A DNA stretch of 64,000 nt from Mantis religiosa (taxonomy: Eukaryota; Arthropoda; Insecta; Mantodea; Mantidae), in contig CM060953.1 in the NCBI GenBank assembly GCA_030765055.1, positions 196,141,482 through 196,205,481 on the forward strand, read 5' to 3'. Below are positions 49,001 to 59,672 of this stretch, in pieces (the first letter of the stretch is position 1; each line of letters begins with the position of its first letter). A program made the position numbers and the translations under genes. The notes under the pieces were generated by a model, which ran no database searches, was not told the origin of the DNA, and saw only the letters and a list, made by a program, of their open reading frames with translations.

Positions 49001-50543
49001 ATAAGAGAAAACCTCCAACGTTAAGTCATATCGGACGATGAATGAAATGATGTTCAAATGAGTACAGGGTACATAGAGCTTAGAGTTACCAGACATTCAT
49101 CTTTCAGGATAAGAGAAAACCTTCAACGTTAAGTCATATCGGACGATGAATGAAATGATGTTCAAATGAGTACAGGGTACATAGAACTTAGAGTTACCAG
49201 ACATTCATCTTTCAGGATAAGAGAAAACCTCCAACGTTAAGTCATATCGGACGATGAATGAAATGATGTTCAAATGAGTACAGGGTACATAGAGCTTTGA
49301 TTTACCAGGCATTCATCTTTCAGGATAAGTGAAAACCTCCAACGTTAAGTCATATCGGACGATGAATGAAATGATGTTCAAATGAGTACAGGGTACGTAG
49401 AGCTTAGAGCTACGAGATATTCATCTTTCAGTATAAGGGAAAAGCCTATAAGAAAACGTTATCTAGATAACTGATCCTAACCGAGATTCGAACTGGGACC
49501 TCTTGAATGTAAGGTAGATAGTCACCATTTACCGTAAAAAGCTAAGAATGCGTGGAGGAAGAAAGTACGAGTAAATAATATTTCGTAAATATGCAAGAGT
49601 TTCTTGTGCTTAAAATTTTGATTTGTTTAAGGTTACCTATGACTGAAAGTTTGAAATCCTAAACTAAAAACGCTAACTTTTAAAGATGTAACTTAGTACA
49701 AATATGATACAGTCGAACGTTTGACAATTTCACTTTGATAGTTTGGAAAATATAGTCAAAAATATCTATTTTTGGTTACGTCACCTAAAAAGTCTCTTGC
49801 AACAAAATAACTTAAATTTTGGACTAATATTTTTACAACCAATTTTTAAATTTGCCCTAGGTTTCTCTGTGTCTATAAAACTTTAGGCTCCAGAAATTTT
49901 TAAAGCTATGAATATGGCGTTTTTTCCCAAAATTTGAAATTTTTGTGTTTTTGAAGTTAAGAAAGTGTACTTAAATGCATCTCACAATAAAACCCAGGGC
50001 AATTTCTATTTATTTTGTCTCTGTGAACGTATGTAGCAAGTTGCATTAGTCTAACACTAAAACTACGACGTAAGGAACATCTTAAATGATGAAACATGCT
50101 GAAATTTGCAATTGCGTGAAAAGAGGGATAAAGAATTAGTAGTCATATTGAACACTATCATTCATGTAACTTTCAAACTAGATTAGAGCTTTTAAAAATG
50201 GCTTACGGGTGCTATATAAACATTCTTTGCATTCAGGAAGGCTTACATAGTTCATGAAATTTCATTCATACATTTCAGTAATTTAAGACCTTTTTAAGTA
50301 ATTTAATATATTAATATTTTAGGCTATCTGTTTGACGTTTTGTGTTGGTAAACCTTATAATTTTACTACGATTTTATACGAAGCTAGATGAATAGATAGA
50401 AATTTGAAAATATCGTACAGATATGTATTTTATGAGTGTTAGAGAATTTTGGATTTTTTCAAAGAAGAGCGTTGCTAGTATAAATTCTAAGTTCCAACTA
50501 TAAAATTTGATAATTTTATACTTACTGCTAGTTTAAAAGCCAT
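43061..50543 (-). CDS. Gene C: secreted Gly-Tyr-Asn repeat protein, 3 coding exons
   Basis: Minus-strand coding exons are 50543-50526, 47165-47048 and 43437-43061, joined in phases 0 and 1, for 170 residues. The signal peptide is about residues 1-21 (MAFKLAVTVACLMALAVAVR-A). A charged stretch with a dibasic site (DKKDVGHALKR) follows, then about 124 residues of GYNN, GYYNN and GYNPGYYNG repeats ending YGKYVN. There is no Cys in the mature part, and Gly, Tyr and Asn make up nearly all of it. Such Gly/Tyr-rich repeats occur in insect cuticle, eggshell and adhesive proteins, where Tyr may be cross-linked; the exact class is not determinable. Processing at Lys-Arg is a possibility. Introns hold Penelope relics, an FB element and a 108-bp array. 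The opposite-strand open frame over exon 3 is incidental. Confidence 0.88.
43790..44130 (-). pseudogene. Penelope-like GIY-YIG fragment (minus)
   Basis: Same nuclease-region sequence as 35372-35700, with stops and missense changes. It is arranged head to head with the plus-strand copy that follows, inside intron 2 of gene C. Confidence 0.75.
44200..44775 (+). pseudogene. Penelope-like RT-end and GIY-YIG fragment (plus)
   Basis: Reads NKVDIGKTKRNFETRTKEHF, IKYKQTDKSALADHFWSFNH and LLKQLNGPIDLMVWEKIFIL, still open for 146 codons. The GIY strand and several core residues are altered (IDKVDIG where the minus copy has CDKVYIG). No active domain is likely. Confidence 0.78.
45546..46292. mobile_element. 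FB-family foldback element, long form with a duplicated 91-bp segment
   Basis: The outer ends TATGGAAAGATAGAGTCAGA and TCTGACTCTATCTTTCCATA are inverted. Each arm has a tRNA-like module (45588-45655 minus; 46136-46205 plus). The left arm carries the 91-bp segment twice (the CCACTAGGAG anchor at 45711 and 45802, exactly 91 bp apart). The right arm has about one copy. The centre near 45950 contains the TTTCACACTAGCCGTGTG motif. It lies in intron 2 of gene C. Confidence 0.88.
46293..47040. other. Intronic sequence without recognised features
   Basis: AT-rich part of intron 2 of gene C. No repeat family or coding motif seen. Confidence 0.5.
48150..49437 (-). repeat. 108-bp tandem array, locus 2 (about 12 copies, minus)
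   Basis: The same unit as 26541-27062, in reverse orientation. The anchor AACGTTAAGTCATATCGG recurs at about 108-bp steps with a few small deletions (for example near 48835). It lies in intron 1 of gene C. Confidence 0.97.
49438..49540 (-). repeat. tRNA-headed SINE (family B) head of array locus 2
   Basis: On the minus strand, GGTAAATGGTGACTATCTACC precedes a good B box, AGTTCGAATCTC (complement of 49484-49495), and joins the array through TTTTCCCTTATACTG. The alignable TTCAAGAGGTCCC segment matches the head at locus 1 (TTCAAGAAGTCCC). Confidence 0.72.
49541..50510. other. Intronic sequence without recognised features
   Basis: AT-rich distal part of gene C intron 1. Nothing recognisable. 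Confidence 0.5.
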
Positions 50544-50582
50544 GATGTTCCTCTTGTGTAGAGAATCTTCACAAAAAACAGT

Positions 50583-50620
50583 TGAGTGTGCCGAACACCA
50601 CGGACGTCCACGTTTTTATA
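50583..50620 (-). promoter_or_regulatory. Core promoter of gene C
   Basis: TATAAAAA on the minus strand (50620-50613), with an ACTCAACT initiator-like site about 30 bp downstream and the ATG about 40 bases further on. Confidence 0.65.
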
Positions 50621-51123
50621 CCCAAAACTGCATTTTGGGAGACTGGTGGGAGACGCGAAGAGAGAGGGAAAGTAATAAAATGCCCCTTACAATTAATATC
50701 AACCCTCTCTCTCTTGATTGATTGCCTCCTACTTCAGAAACAGACCAATGGCAGGCAAACGGAACTAATATTGTTGTCTTCTTTTAACTCGTTGTGCAAT
50801 TTATGTAATAGTGGCCCAGAGGTCATTAAAATAAAATAAACCTTTGCAATTGGACGGTAGAAGAGAGAGATGTTCGCTCACGCCTCGCTTGACCTTATAA
50901 AAATGGAGCTAGTGCCTTCCAGAGAAGCTGAAGAAGAAAGTTATTGCGTGGCCTACTTCCTTCTACACAAATTGTACAAAAATTACATCACATCTACACT
51001 AACTGAATTATTGAACGAGAAAATGTGCAAACAGTTTCTGATCTGTTAGCAAATAATTTATTTTTATACACCTTTCGCAAAACCAATCTTGTGAAACAAT
51101 AATTTTGTATTTTAGGTAAATTG

Positions 51124-51505
51124 ATGGAAATATTCATTTCTTTCACACTAGCCGTATGTAGGATAAGATTTGAATGACTAGAGCCAGATTCAAAAATTCA
51201 ATGCCGTAGCCGAGATTTGAACCACAGATATCCCGCTCTACAAGCGGTTGCTCGTTTCCACTGAGCTACTATGGCCAACATGCCGACATGACATTAAATT
51301 CTTCAACTGACTCGTATGTATATGAGAACCCCTAGTGGTCCACCGGGAAACTTACGAGTCATTTGGAGAATTTAATGTCATGTCCGCATGTTGGCCATAG
51401 TAGCTCAGTGGAAACGAGCAACCGCACGGAGAGCGGGAGATTCGTGGTTGAAATCCCGGCTACGGGATTGAATTTTTTAGTCTGGCTCTACTCTTTCAAA
51501 TAATT
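51124..51505. mobile_element. FB-family element, two tRNA-like arms
   Basis: The left arm (minus module about 51207-51280) and right arm (plus module about 51396-51470) are head to head around a short centre near 51320-51350 that keeps GAGAACCCCTAGTGGTCCAC, the edge of the 91-bp segment. The outer ends read TAGAGCCAGATTCAAAAATT and AATTTTTTAGTCTGGCTCTA. In both arms the usual anticodon-arm sequence is replaced by a related GAGCAACCGC insert, showing concerted change of the two arms. Confidence 0.87.
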
Positions 51506-53262
51506 TTGTATTTCTTCGTATTACTTGCGAATAAACTTTTTATTTCCTCCCTTTATATACCACCTTTAACGTAATGTAGTTAGGAAATTAGAGAAAAACT
51601 ATTTAAATATTCAAAATTTGAATGTTTTGCGTTTAAGTATTCTCCATACTTGCAGTTGGCGCCTTTTATTTACTAATATATGTATTATTTACCAGTTTGT
51701 AGCACTTGAAACTCTCCTGAACAAAGCATTATCATTCATATTTCAATTTTAAATATTTTGGCATCAACCATAAAGTTCTAATTTTTCGAAAAAATCTGAG
51801 AGTCCCAAAGTAATTTTTTAAATTTTATTATTAAATCTGTTAAATCTTTCAGAATATCGAAAAGCGCCACTATAAAGCGATTCATCCTTCTTTTCAAGCA
51901 TAATTTCATTTCAGTTTAAAAGAATTCCAATAGAAACGGTGACTCCGGCTTTAAAACAATTGCATATCGGCAGCGATCTTTCGCTTTACTGCTCTGTTAT
52001 TCTTTGGATTTGTTTTCATCAACATTAACATACAAACACACATAGTTATAGACCTTAAAGGCAATGGGAAATAATCCTAGGGAACGAAAAATTTGCATTC
52101 TCCAATCGGAATCGAACCGTACATCTCTGGATTTCGAAAATAGCATGCTAACCATCAATCCCTCATAGGCACGTCTATCGTATTTTGCAAAAATATAAAA
52201 GATGTCTATAAAGTTCTATACTCTTTCTGCAACATCGATAGTAATAACTGGATAGCGGCATCATTTAAAAAAGGACAAATATATTGCATTCATATGACTT
52301 TTATACACATTCTTCAACAAACTTACAATTCTATTAATTGTTAATCCAGATAATTCACACTTTCGTATTTGCTTGTACGATATATTAGGCAAAGTGGAGA
52401 TTTTTAAAGGCTGTGTCATATGTATGCTCTTTGTATGACGACGGGAGAAAACAACTAGCGATTTACCACTTTACAAAAATAAGTAATTGAAAATTTACAT
52501 CAACGGCAAAGAATAATTCGGAAATAGCTAACGCTACAACTTATATTTGATACAGACTCTGTACTTTAAGGGACCTTTTGTGACAGATGGATACTGTCTT
52601 GTCATTTGAGATTTACCAACTGTAGAAATAAGAAAACCTCACAGAATATTTCTAGAAAGTTCAAGACAAGCATTTAGTGTCATGCAAATGTTTTGAGCAT
52701 TTCGTATTTGAATTTAAAATGTTTACAGTTCTTTGAGAAAGTAAGAGATAACCAAACCTTCCCACAGTAAAGGAGCATTTAGATTGGTGATTTTTTTTTA
52801 CTTATAATTCATTCTTGGACGACTCTTATAGGATATTTAATTATGTTTTGGCGTTTTAGTTATGTTGTTCAAACACCACCTTCCGAACTCAAAGAAAGAA
52901 TATTTCTAACGAAATTTCAAATTTGACTGTTTAAATCTAATACAATATCTTTCCTTCAACTTCAAGAACCACCACCAGCTCATGTATTTGAAATGAAACA
53001 TCAATAACACATATCCACGAAACCCAAATGAATTGTGTAACGACTTGGTGTCGCTGAAAGTGAGCTGTGTAGGAAAAAATGATGGCGAACCTCGCTGAAA
53101 ATCTACTTGTTGGACTCCAGAAGCTCCACGGCCGCTCCAGCATTCAGTGGCGGTCTCAGAAGGGAAGTGATAATTCAGCTATCAATTAAATAAAATTTTT
53201 ATTTCAATTAAAAGGAAACTTTTCCAACCATTTATTATACTTTTCATTGCAAGCACAAACTG
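51506..53262. other. No gene recognised (contains one SINE)
   Basis: AT-rich intergenic sequence. Apart from the tRNA-like repeat at 52060-52170 I see no coding or repeat signal. Confidence 0.45.
52060..52170 (-). repeat. tRNA-headed SINE (family D) fragment
   Basis: On the minus strand, GGGATTGATGGTTAGCATGC resembles an A box region and GGTTCGATTCC (complement of 52108-52118) is a perfect B box. A short unrelated tail follows. The anticodon stem is poor, so this is not a functional tRNA gene. Confidence 0.65.
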
Positions 53263-53265
53263 CAG

Positions 53266-53292
53266 AAACACACACACACACACAGACACACA

Positions 53293-53348
<56 letters not shown>
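53266..53348. repeat. (CA)n microsatellite
   Basis: About 40 dinucleotide units with two or three interruptions (GA and AA). Confidence 0.98.
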
Positions 53349-53351
<3 letters not shown>

Positions 53352-54088
53352 CCCACCCTCACACTATCACATCCATTTACAGAAGACCAAAATTGCGTCA
53401 AGAGCCTCAGTTTTTATAATTCTACCGTTGCCATAACGACAACTAAACATCCTTCAACTTTTCTACATATATCGTCATTCTTTTTAAATACATTTTTCTT
53501 GACGTAATTTTAACAGTTAAATAATAATTATTTTATAAAGAATTGTCAAAGTATTTAAAGTGAGACATCTGTTGTATTAATTACTTAAATTGTTTCAATT
53601 ACGAAACTTATTAGAGATATTTCCATGTTGAAGTTGTCTGCAAAATTGCAATTTAATTTTTCTTATCGTTATTGTCAAATATGATTTTAGGTGATGCTGG
53701 ATCGAGATAAATTTTCCTTAAACAAATATACATTTTAGGTAACACACTTTTGAGTACTGGTACTCTATAAGCTATAATTAAGAAGCCACTTATTTATTCA
53801 GGAATAATTTTTATTGAAGCTAATACAATGCCGCTTCATAAAATTTATAAATCATAATTTCGACATCAGATAAAAGAGTATTGCAGAGCAATTATAAACT
53901 AAGTGTATTTATTGGGATTAGCATTTTGACAGTCTATTTTCTTGAAGTAAAAATACCTTTTTTAAAATTAAAGTAAAGCTAGGAACCTTCTAACAGTTGA
54001 CTTAACCTGACTGTGGACTTAAGCTTCATGAAAAAAGATACAAGGCTCTAAGTGTGTTCGTTGTCGTTCCATGTTTTGACCTCCATGC
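53349..54088. other. No gene recognised
   Basis: AT-rich spacer between the (CA)n tract and the second mariner copy. Confidence 0.5.
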
Positions 54089-54090
54089 TA

Positions 54091-55349
54091 TGAGGTTTGT
54101 TCAATAAAGAAAGACCATAATCTTATTATATTCTGTTAGCTTAATGTGAAACAAACACACCGTAGTAGTTTCATTGTTGGTACTCCTGGTTCCCGCCTGT
54201 GAGAAACAGGCAAGTTCAGACATGTTCAGGATCCCCTACCGCTGCAATGGAGGTAACACGCGAGGAACTGCGAAATTCTGCTTTCGTCTCAACAAATCTT
54301 CAGTTGAGGCATCTACAATGTTACAGGAGGCCTATGGAGAGTCTGTTCTTCCCTACAGCACAGCTCGAAGGTGGTTTAAAATGTTTAAAGACAGGAGACA
54401 ATCAATTGCAAAGGAAGGTGGACCCGGTGCTCCAGTTACTGCTCTTACAGAAGAAAACATAAACACTGTTGCTGCCATTGTGAGAGAGGATCGACGAATT
54501 ACCTTACGATCACTTTCTGAAATACTGAACACTTCATTGGGTGCCACCCACACGTTGGTGACAGAAACATTACACATGAGACGTGTTTGTGCACGATGGG
54601 TTCCAAGACTGTTGATTCCCGAACAAAAGGACATTCGCATGCAGTTAAAGTTGATGTTAGAGGAATTTCCGGAGCTTCTTTCAAACGTAATCACTGCTGA
54701 TGAAACTTGGCTACATCATTTTGATCCTGAGAGCAAACAGCAAAGCTCAGTGTGGAAATCTCCTTCATCACCAACCTCGAAAAAAGCAAAAGTGGTTGCT
54801 TCTGCTAGGAAAGTTATGGTCATCTTATTCTTTGATATTCATGGAATGGTTTATCAGCATGTTGTACCTGCACACACATCAGTAACTGGACAATACTACA
54901 AGGATGTCCTGAAAACATTGCAAGTCCATATTAGGCGCAAAAGACCATATTTCCGTGAAGTAGGCTGGATGCTGCACCACGATAATGCGCGGCCGCATAT
55001 TGCCAATGTTGTTGTTGAATATCTTGCAAAAATCAACGTGAAGTGCATCCCTCACCCTCCCTATAGTCCGGATTTTACCCCATGTGACTTTTTTTCTATT
55101 CCCTAACTTGAAGAAACGCCTTCGTGGGAGACATTATCCAACATCAGAAGCAGTGGTGAAGGCTGCGGAGGCTATTTTGAAGGATGTCTCAAAAAATGGT
55201 TTCCAGCATGTCTTTCAAGACTGGCAGAAACGCTGGGACAAGTGTATCACATTCAGGGGAGACTTTTTTGAGAAGGACTATCAAAATTATGAGGATGAGT
55301 AAAGGTACGTTGTTAAAAAGAATGAAAATACTTTAATGAGCAGCCCTCG
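54091..55349 (+). mobile_element. mariner-family transposon, nearly complete copy 2
   Basis: 1,259 bp with imperfect terminal inverted repeats (left TGAGGTTTGTTCAATAAAG; right complement CGAGGGCTGCTCATTAAAG) and TA dinucleotides on both sides (54089-54090, 55350-55351), as expected for mariner. Confidence 0.92.
54174..55302 (+). pseudogene. mariner transposase, one late frameshift
   Basis: The frame is open to about 55106. It contains a paired-type DNA-binding region (LQEAYGESVLPYSTARRWFK, then RRITLRSLSEILNTSLG) and the catalytic triad in ITADETWLHHFD, LHHDNARPH and PPYSPDFTPCDFF. The last two Asp are separated by 34 residues, the D,D34D spacing of mariner. Right after PCDFF a run of seven T, six in copy 1, shifts the frame. 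The C-terminus (PNLKKRLRGRHYPTSEAVVK and following) continues in the next frame to 55302. The start is unsettled: an ATG at 54247 (MEVTREELR) looks like a genuine mariner N-terminus but is out of frame with the rest, implying a second small indel. Confidence 0.9.
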
Positions 55350-55439
55350 TATATATAGGTATAGGAATGTCAAGCAAATCATAGCATTTGTAATTTAGTT
55401 TATATAGGTATTAAGTTAAGGGTACTTAGTTCAGATGAA

Positions 55440-55640
55440 TTAAGTTCTGACACCAGTCAGTTGGAGAATTTAATGTCATGTTGGCACGTTGGCCATAGTA
55501 CTTCAAATGGTTTGAGCGGCTGGACGGAAACCAGAAGATCCGTGGTTCAAATCCCGGCTATGGCACTGAATTTTTCATTCTGGCTGTAAACTTTCATAGT
55601 GCGTCCTACACCCGGCTAGTGTGAAAGAACAATTAATTTC
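55440..55640 (+). mobile_element. FB-family arm, left flank of the 91-bp array
   Basis: CAGTTGGAGAATTTAATGTC, then the tRNA-like module (A-box region GCCATAGTACTTCAAATGG, B box GGTTCAAATCCCGG), the CACTGAATTTTTCATTCTGG boundary, and the CGGCTAGTGTGAAAGAACAA motif leading into the first 91-bp unit. Confidence 0.85.
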
Positions 55641-58600
55641 CATCAATTGTAACTAATAGTCGTCCGAACTATAAAGCCCGGGCCTTAAAGTACTTACAGC
55701 ATAGTAAGTCGTCATTAAGGTAGTTGTCCCATGTGTTTATGAGAACTCCTAGTGGTTTACTATAAAGCCCGGACCTTAAAGTACTTACAGCATAGTAAGT
55801 CGCCATTAAGGTAGTTGTCTCATGTGTTTATGAGAACTCCTAGTGGTTTACTATAAAGCCCGGGCCTTAAAGTACTTACAGCATAGTAAGTCGTCATTAA
55901 GGTAGTTGTCTCATGTGTTTATGAGAACTCCTAGTGGTTAACTATAAAACCCGGTGTTAAAGTACTTACAGCATAGTAAGTCGCCATTAAGGTAGTTGTC
56001 TCGTGTGTTTATGAGAACTCCTAGTGGTTTAGTATAAAGCCCGGGTTTTAAAGTACTTACAACATAGTAAGTCGCCATTAAGGTAGTTGTCTCATGTGTT
56101 TATGAGAACTCCTAGTGGTTTACTATAAAGCCCGGACCTTAAAGTACTTACAACATAGTAAGTCGTCATTAAGGTAGTTGTCTCATGTGTTTATGAGAAC
56201 TCCTAAGTAGTTTACTATAAAGTCCGGGTCTTAAAGTACTTACAGCATAGTAAGTCGCCATTAAGGTAGTTGTCTCATGTGTATATGAGAACTCCTAGTG
56301 GTTTACTATAAAGCCCGGGTCTTAAAGTACTTACAGCATAGTAAGTCGTCATTAAGGTAGTTGTCTCATGTGTTTATGAGAACTCCTAGTGGTTTACTAT
56401 AAATTCCGGGTCTTAAAGTACTTACAGCATAGTAAGTCGTCATTAAGGTAGTTGTCTCATTTGTTTATGAGAACTACTAGTGGTTTACTATAAAGCCCGT
56501 GTCTTAAAGTACTTACAGCATAGTAAGTCGTCATTAAGGTAGTTGTCTCATGTGTTTATGAGAACTCCTAGTGGTTTACTGTAAAGCCCGGGTCTTAAAG
56601 TACTTACAGCATAGTAAGTCGTCATTAAGGTAGTTGTCTCATGTGTTTATGAGAACTGCTAGTGGTTAACTATAAAACCCGGTGTTAAAGTACTTACAGC
56701 ATAGTAAGTCGCCATTAAGGTAGTTGTCTCATGTGTATATGAGAACTCCTAGTGGTTTACTATAAAGCCCGGGTCTTAAAGTACTTACAGCATAGTAAGT
56801 CGTCATTAAGGTAGTTGTCTCATGTGTTTATGAGAACTCCTAGTGGTTTACTATAAAGGCCGGGTCTTAAAGTACATACAGCATAGTAAGTCGTCATTAA
56901 GGTAGTTGTCTCATGTGTTTATGAGAACTCCTAGTGGTTTACTATAAAGCCCGTGTATTAAAGTACTTACAACATAGTAAGTCGTCATTAAGGTAGTTGT
57001 CTCATGTGTTTATGAGAACTCCTAGTGGTTTACTATAAAGCCCGGGTCTTAAAGTACTTACAACATAGTAAGTCGTCATTAAGGTAGTTGTCTCATGTGT
57101 TTTTGAGAACTACTAGTGGTTTACTATAAAGCCCGGGTCTTAAAGTACATACAACATAGTAAGTCGTCATTAAGGTAGTTGTCTCATATGTTTATGAGAA
57201 CTCCTAGTGGTTTACTATAAAGCCCGGGTCTTAAAGTACTTACAGCATAGTAAGTCGTCATTAAGATAGTTGTCTCATGTGTTTATGAGAACTCCTAGTG
57301 GTTTACTATAAATCCCGGGTCTTAAAGTACTTACAGCATAGTAAGTCGCCATTAAGGTAGTTGTCTCATGTGTTTATGAGAACTCCTAGTGGTTTACTAT
57401 AAAGCCCGGGTCTTAAAGTACTTACAGCATAGTAAGTCGTCATTAAGGTAGTTGTCTCATGTGTTTATGAGAACTCGTAGTGGTTTACTATAAAGCCCGG
57501 GTGTTAAAGTACTTACAGCATAGTAAGTCGCCATTAAGGTAGTTGTCTCATGTGTTTATGAGAACTCCTAGTGGTTTACTATAATGCCCGGGACTTAAAG
57601 TACTTACAGCATAGTAAGTTGTCATTAAGGTAGTTGTCTCATGTGTTTATGAGAACTCCTAATGGTTTACTATAAAGCCCGGGTCTTAAAGTAATTACAG
57701 CATAGTAAGTCGACATTAAGGTAGTTGTCTCATGTGTTTATGAGAACTCCTAGTGGTTTACTACAAAGCCCGGGCCTTAAAGTACTTACAGCATAGTAAG
57801 TCGCCATTAAGCTAGTTGTCTCATGTGTTTATGAGAACTCCTAGTGGTTTACTACAAAGCCCGGGCCTTAAAGTACTTACAGCATAGTAAGTCGCCATTA
57901 AGGTAGTTGTCTCATGTGTTTATGAGAACTCCTAGTGGTTTACTATAAAGCCCGGGCCTTAAATTACTTACAGCATAGTAAGTCGTCATTAAGGTAGTTG
58001 TCTCATGTGTTTATGGGAACTCCTAGTGGTTTACTATAAAGCCCGGGCCTTACAGTACTTACAGCATAGTAAGTCGTCATTAAGGTAGTTGTCTCATGTG
58101 TTTATGAGAACTCCTAGTGGTTAACTATAAAGCCCGGGCCTTAAAGTACTTACAGCATAGTAAGTCGTCATTAAGGTAGTTGACTCATGTGTTTATGAGA
58201 GCTCATAGTAGTTTACTATAAAGCCCGGGCCTTAAAGTACTTACAGCATAGTAAGTCGTCATTAAGGTAGTTGTCTCATGTGTTTATGAGAACTCCTGGT
58301 GGTTTACTATAAAGCCCGGGTCTTAAAGTACTTACAGCATAGTAAGTCGTCATTAAGGTAGTTGTCTCATGTATTTATGAGAACTCCTAGTGGTTTACTA
58401 TAAATCCCGGGCCTTAAAGTACTTACAGCATAGTAAGTCGTCATTAAGGTAGTTGTCTCATGTGTTTATGAGAACTCCTAGTGGTTTACTATAAAGCCCG
58501 GGTCTTAAAGTACTTACAGCATAGTAAGTCGTCATTAAGGTAGTTGTCTCATGTATTTATGAGAACTCCTAGTGGTTTACTATAAAGCCCGGGCCTTAAA

Positions 58601-59490
58601 GTACTTACAGCATAGTAAGTCGTCATTAAGGTAGTTGTCTCATGTGTTTATGAGAACTCCTAGTGGTTTACTATAAAGCCCGGGTCTTAAAGTACTTACA
58701 GCATAGTAAGTCGTCATTAAGGTAGTTGTCTCATGTGTTTATGAGAACTCCTAGTGGTTTACTATAAAGCCCGGGTCTTAAAGTACTTACAGCATAGTAA
58801 GTCGTCATTAAGATAGTTGTCTCATGTGTTTATGAGAACTCCTAGTGGTTTACTATAAAGCGCGGGCCTTAAAGTACTTACAGCATAGTAAGTCGTCATT
58901 AAGGTAGTTGTCTCATGTGTTTATGAGAACTCCTAGTGGTTTACTATAAAGCCCGGGTCTTAAAGTACTTACAGCATAGTAAGTTGTCATTAAGGTAGTT
59001 GTCTCATATGTTTATGAGAACTCCTAGTGGTTTACTATAAAGCCCGGGCCTTAAAGTACTTACAGCATAGTAAGTCGTCATTAAGGTAGCTGTCTCATGT
59101 GTTTATGAGAACTCCTAGTGGTTTACTATAAAGCCCGGGCCTTAAAGTACTTACAGCATAGTAAGTCGCCATTAAGGTAGTTGTCTCATGTGTTTATGAG
59201 AACTCCTAGTGGTTAACTATAAAGCCCGGGCCTTAAAGTACTTACAGCATAGTAAGTCGTCATTAAGGTAGTTGTCTCATGTGTTTATGAGAACTCCTAG
59301 TGGTTTACTATAAAGCCCGGGTCTTAAAGTACTTACAGCATAGTAAGTCGTCATTAAGGTAGTTGGCTCATGTGTTTATGAGAACTCCTAGTGGTTTACT
59401 ATAAAGCCCGGGCCTTAAAGTACTTACAGCATAGTAAGTCGTCATTAAGGTAGTTGTCTCATGTGTTTATGAGAACTCCAAGTGGTTTAC
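55641..59490 (+). repeat. 91-bp minisatellite, about 42 copies
   Basis: The anchor CCTTAAAGTACTTAC recurs every 91 bp (55683, 55774, 55865 ... 59413), with a few 1-2 bp deletions. Units are highly alike. The unit equals the interior segment of FB elements (ACTATAAAGCCCGGGCCTTA to GAGAACTCCTAGTGGTTT). Each unit contains two small hairpins: ACTTAC-AGCATA-GTAAGT and TCTCAT-GTGTTT-ATGAGA. Confidence 0.98.
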
Positions 59491-59672
59491 CGGAAGAAAG
59501 AGGAGTCAGTTGGAGAATTTAATGTCGTAGCTCAAATGGTTAGAGCGGCTGGACGGAAACCAGAAGGTCCGTGGTTCAAATCCCGGCTATGGCATTGAAT
59601 TTTTCATTCTGGTTCTACCCTTTCATAGGGCGTCCTACACACGGCTAGTGTGAAAGAACAATTAATTTACAT
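59491..59672 (+). mobile_element. FB-family arm, right flank of the 91-bp array
   Basis: The array ends in TTTACCGGAAGAAAGAGG, then GAGTCAGTTGGAGAATTTAA, the tRNA-like module (about 59526-59593), the GCATTGAATTTTTCATTCTG boundary and CGGCTAGTGTGAAAGAACAA. It has the same orientation as the left flank, so the two flanks are direct, not inverted, copies. Confidence 0.85.

Noticed and set aside
53204..53507. His-Thr and Cys-Val repeat frames
   Set aside because: Products of the (CA)n microsatellite.
55641..59490. CRISPR-like array
   Set aside because: Contiguous 91-bp units without unique spacers, in a eukaryotic context and derived from an FB element.
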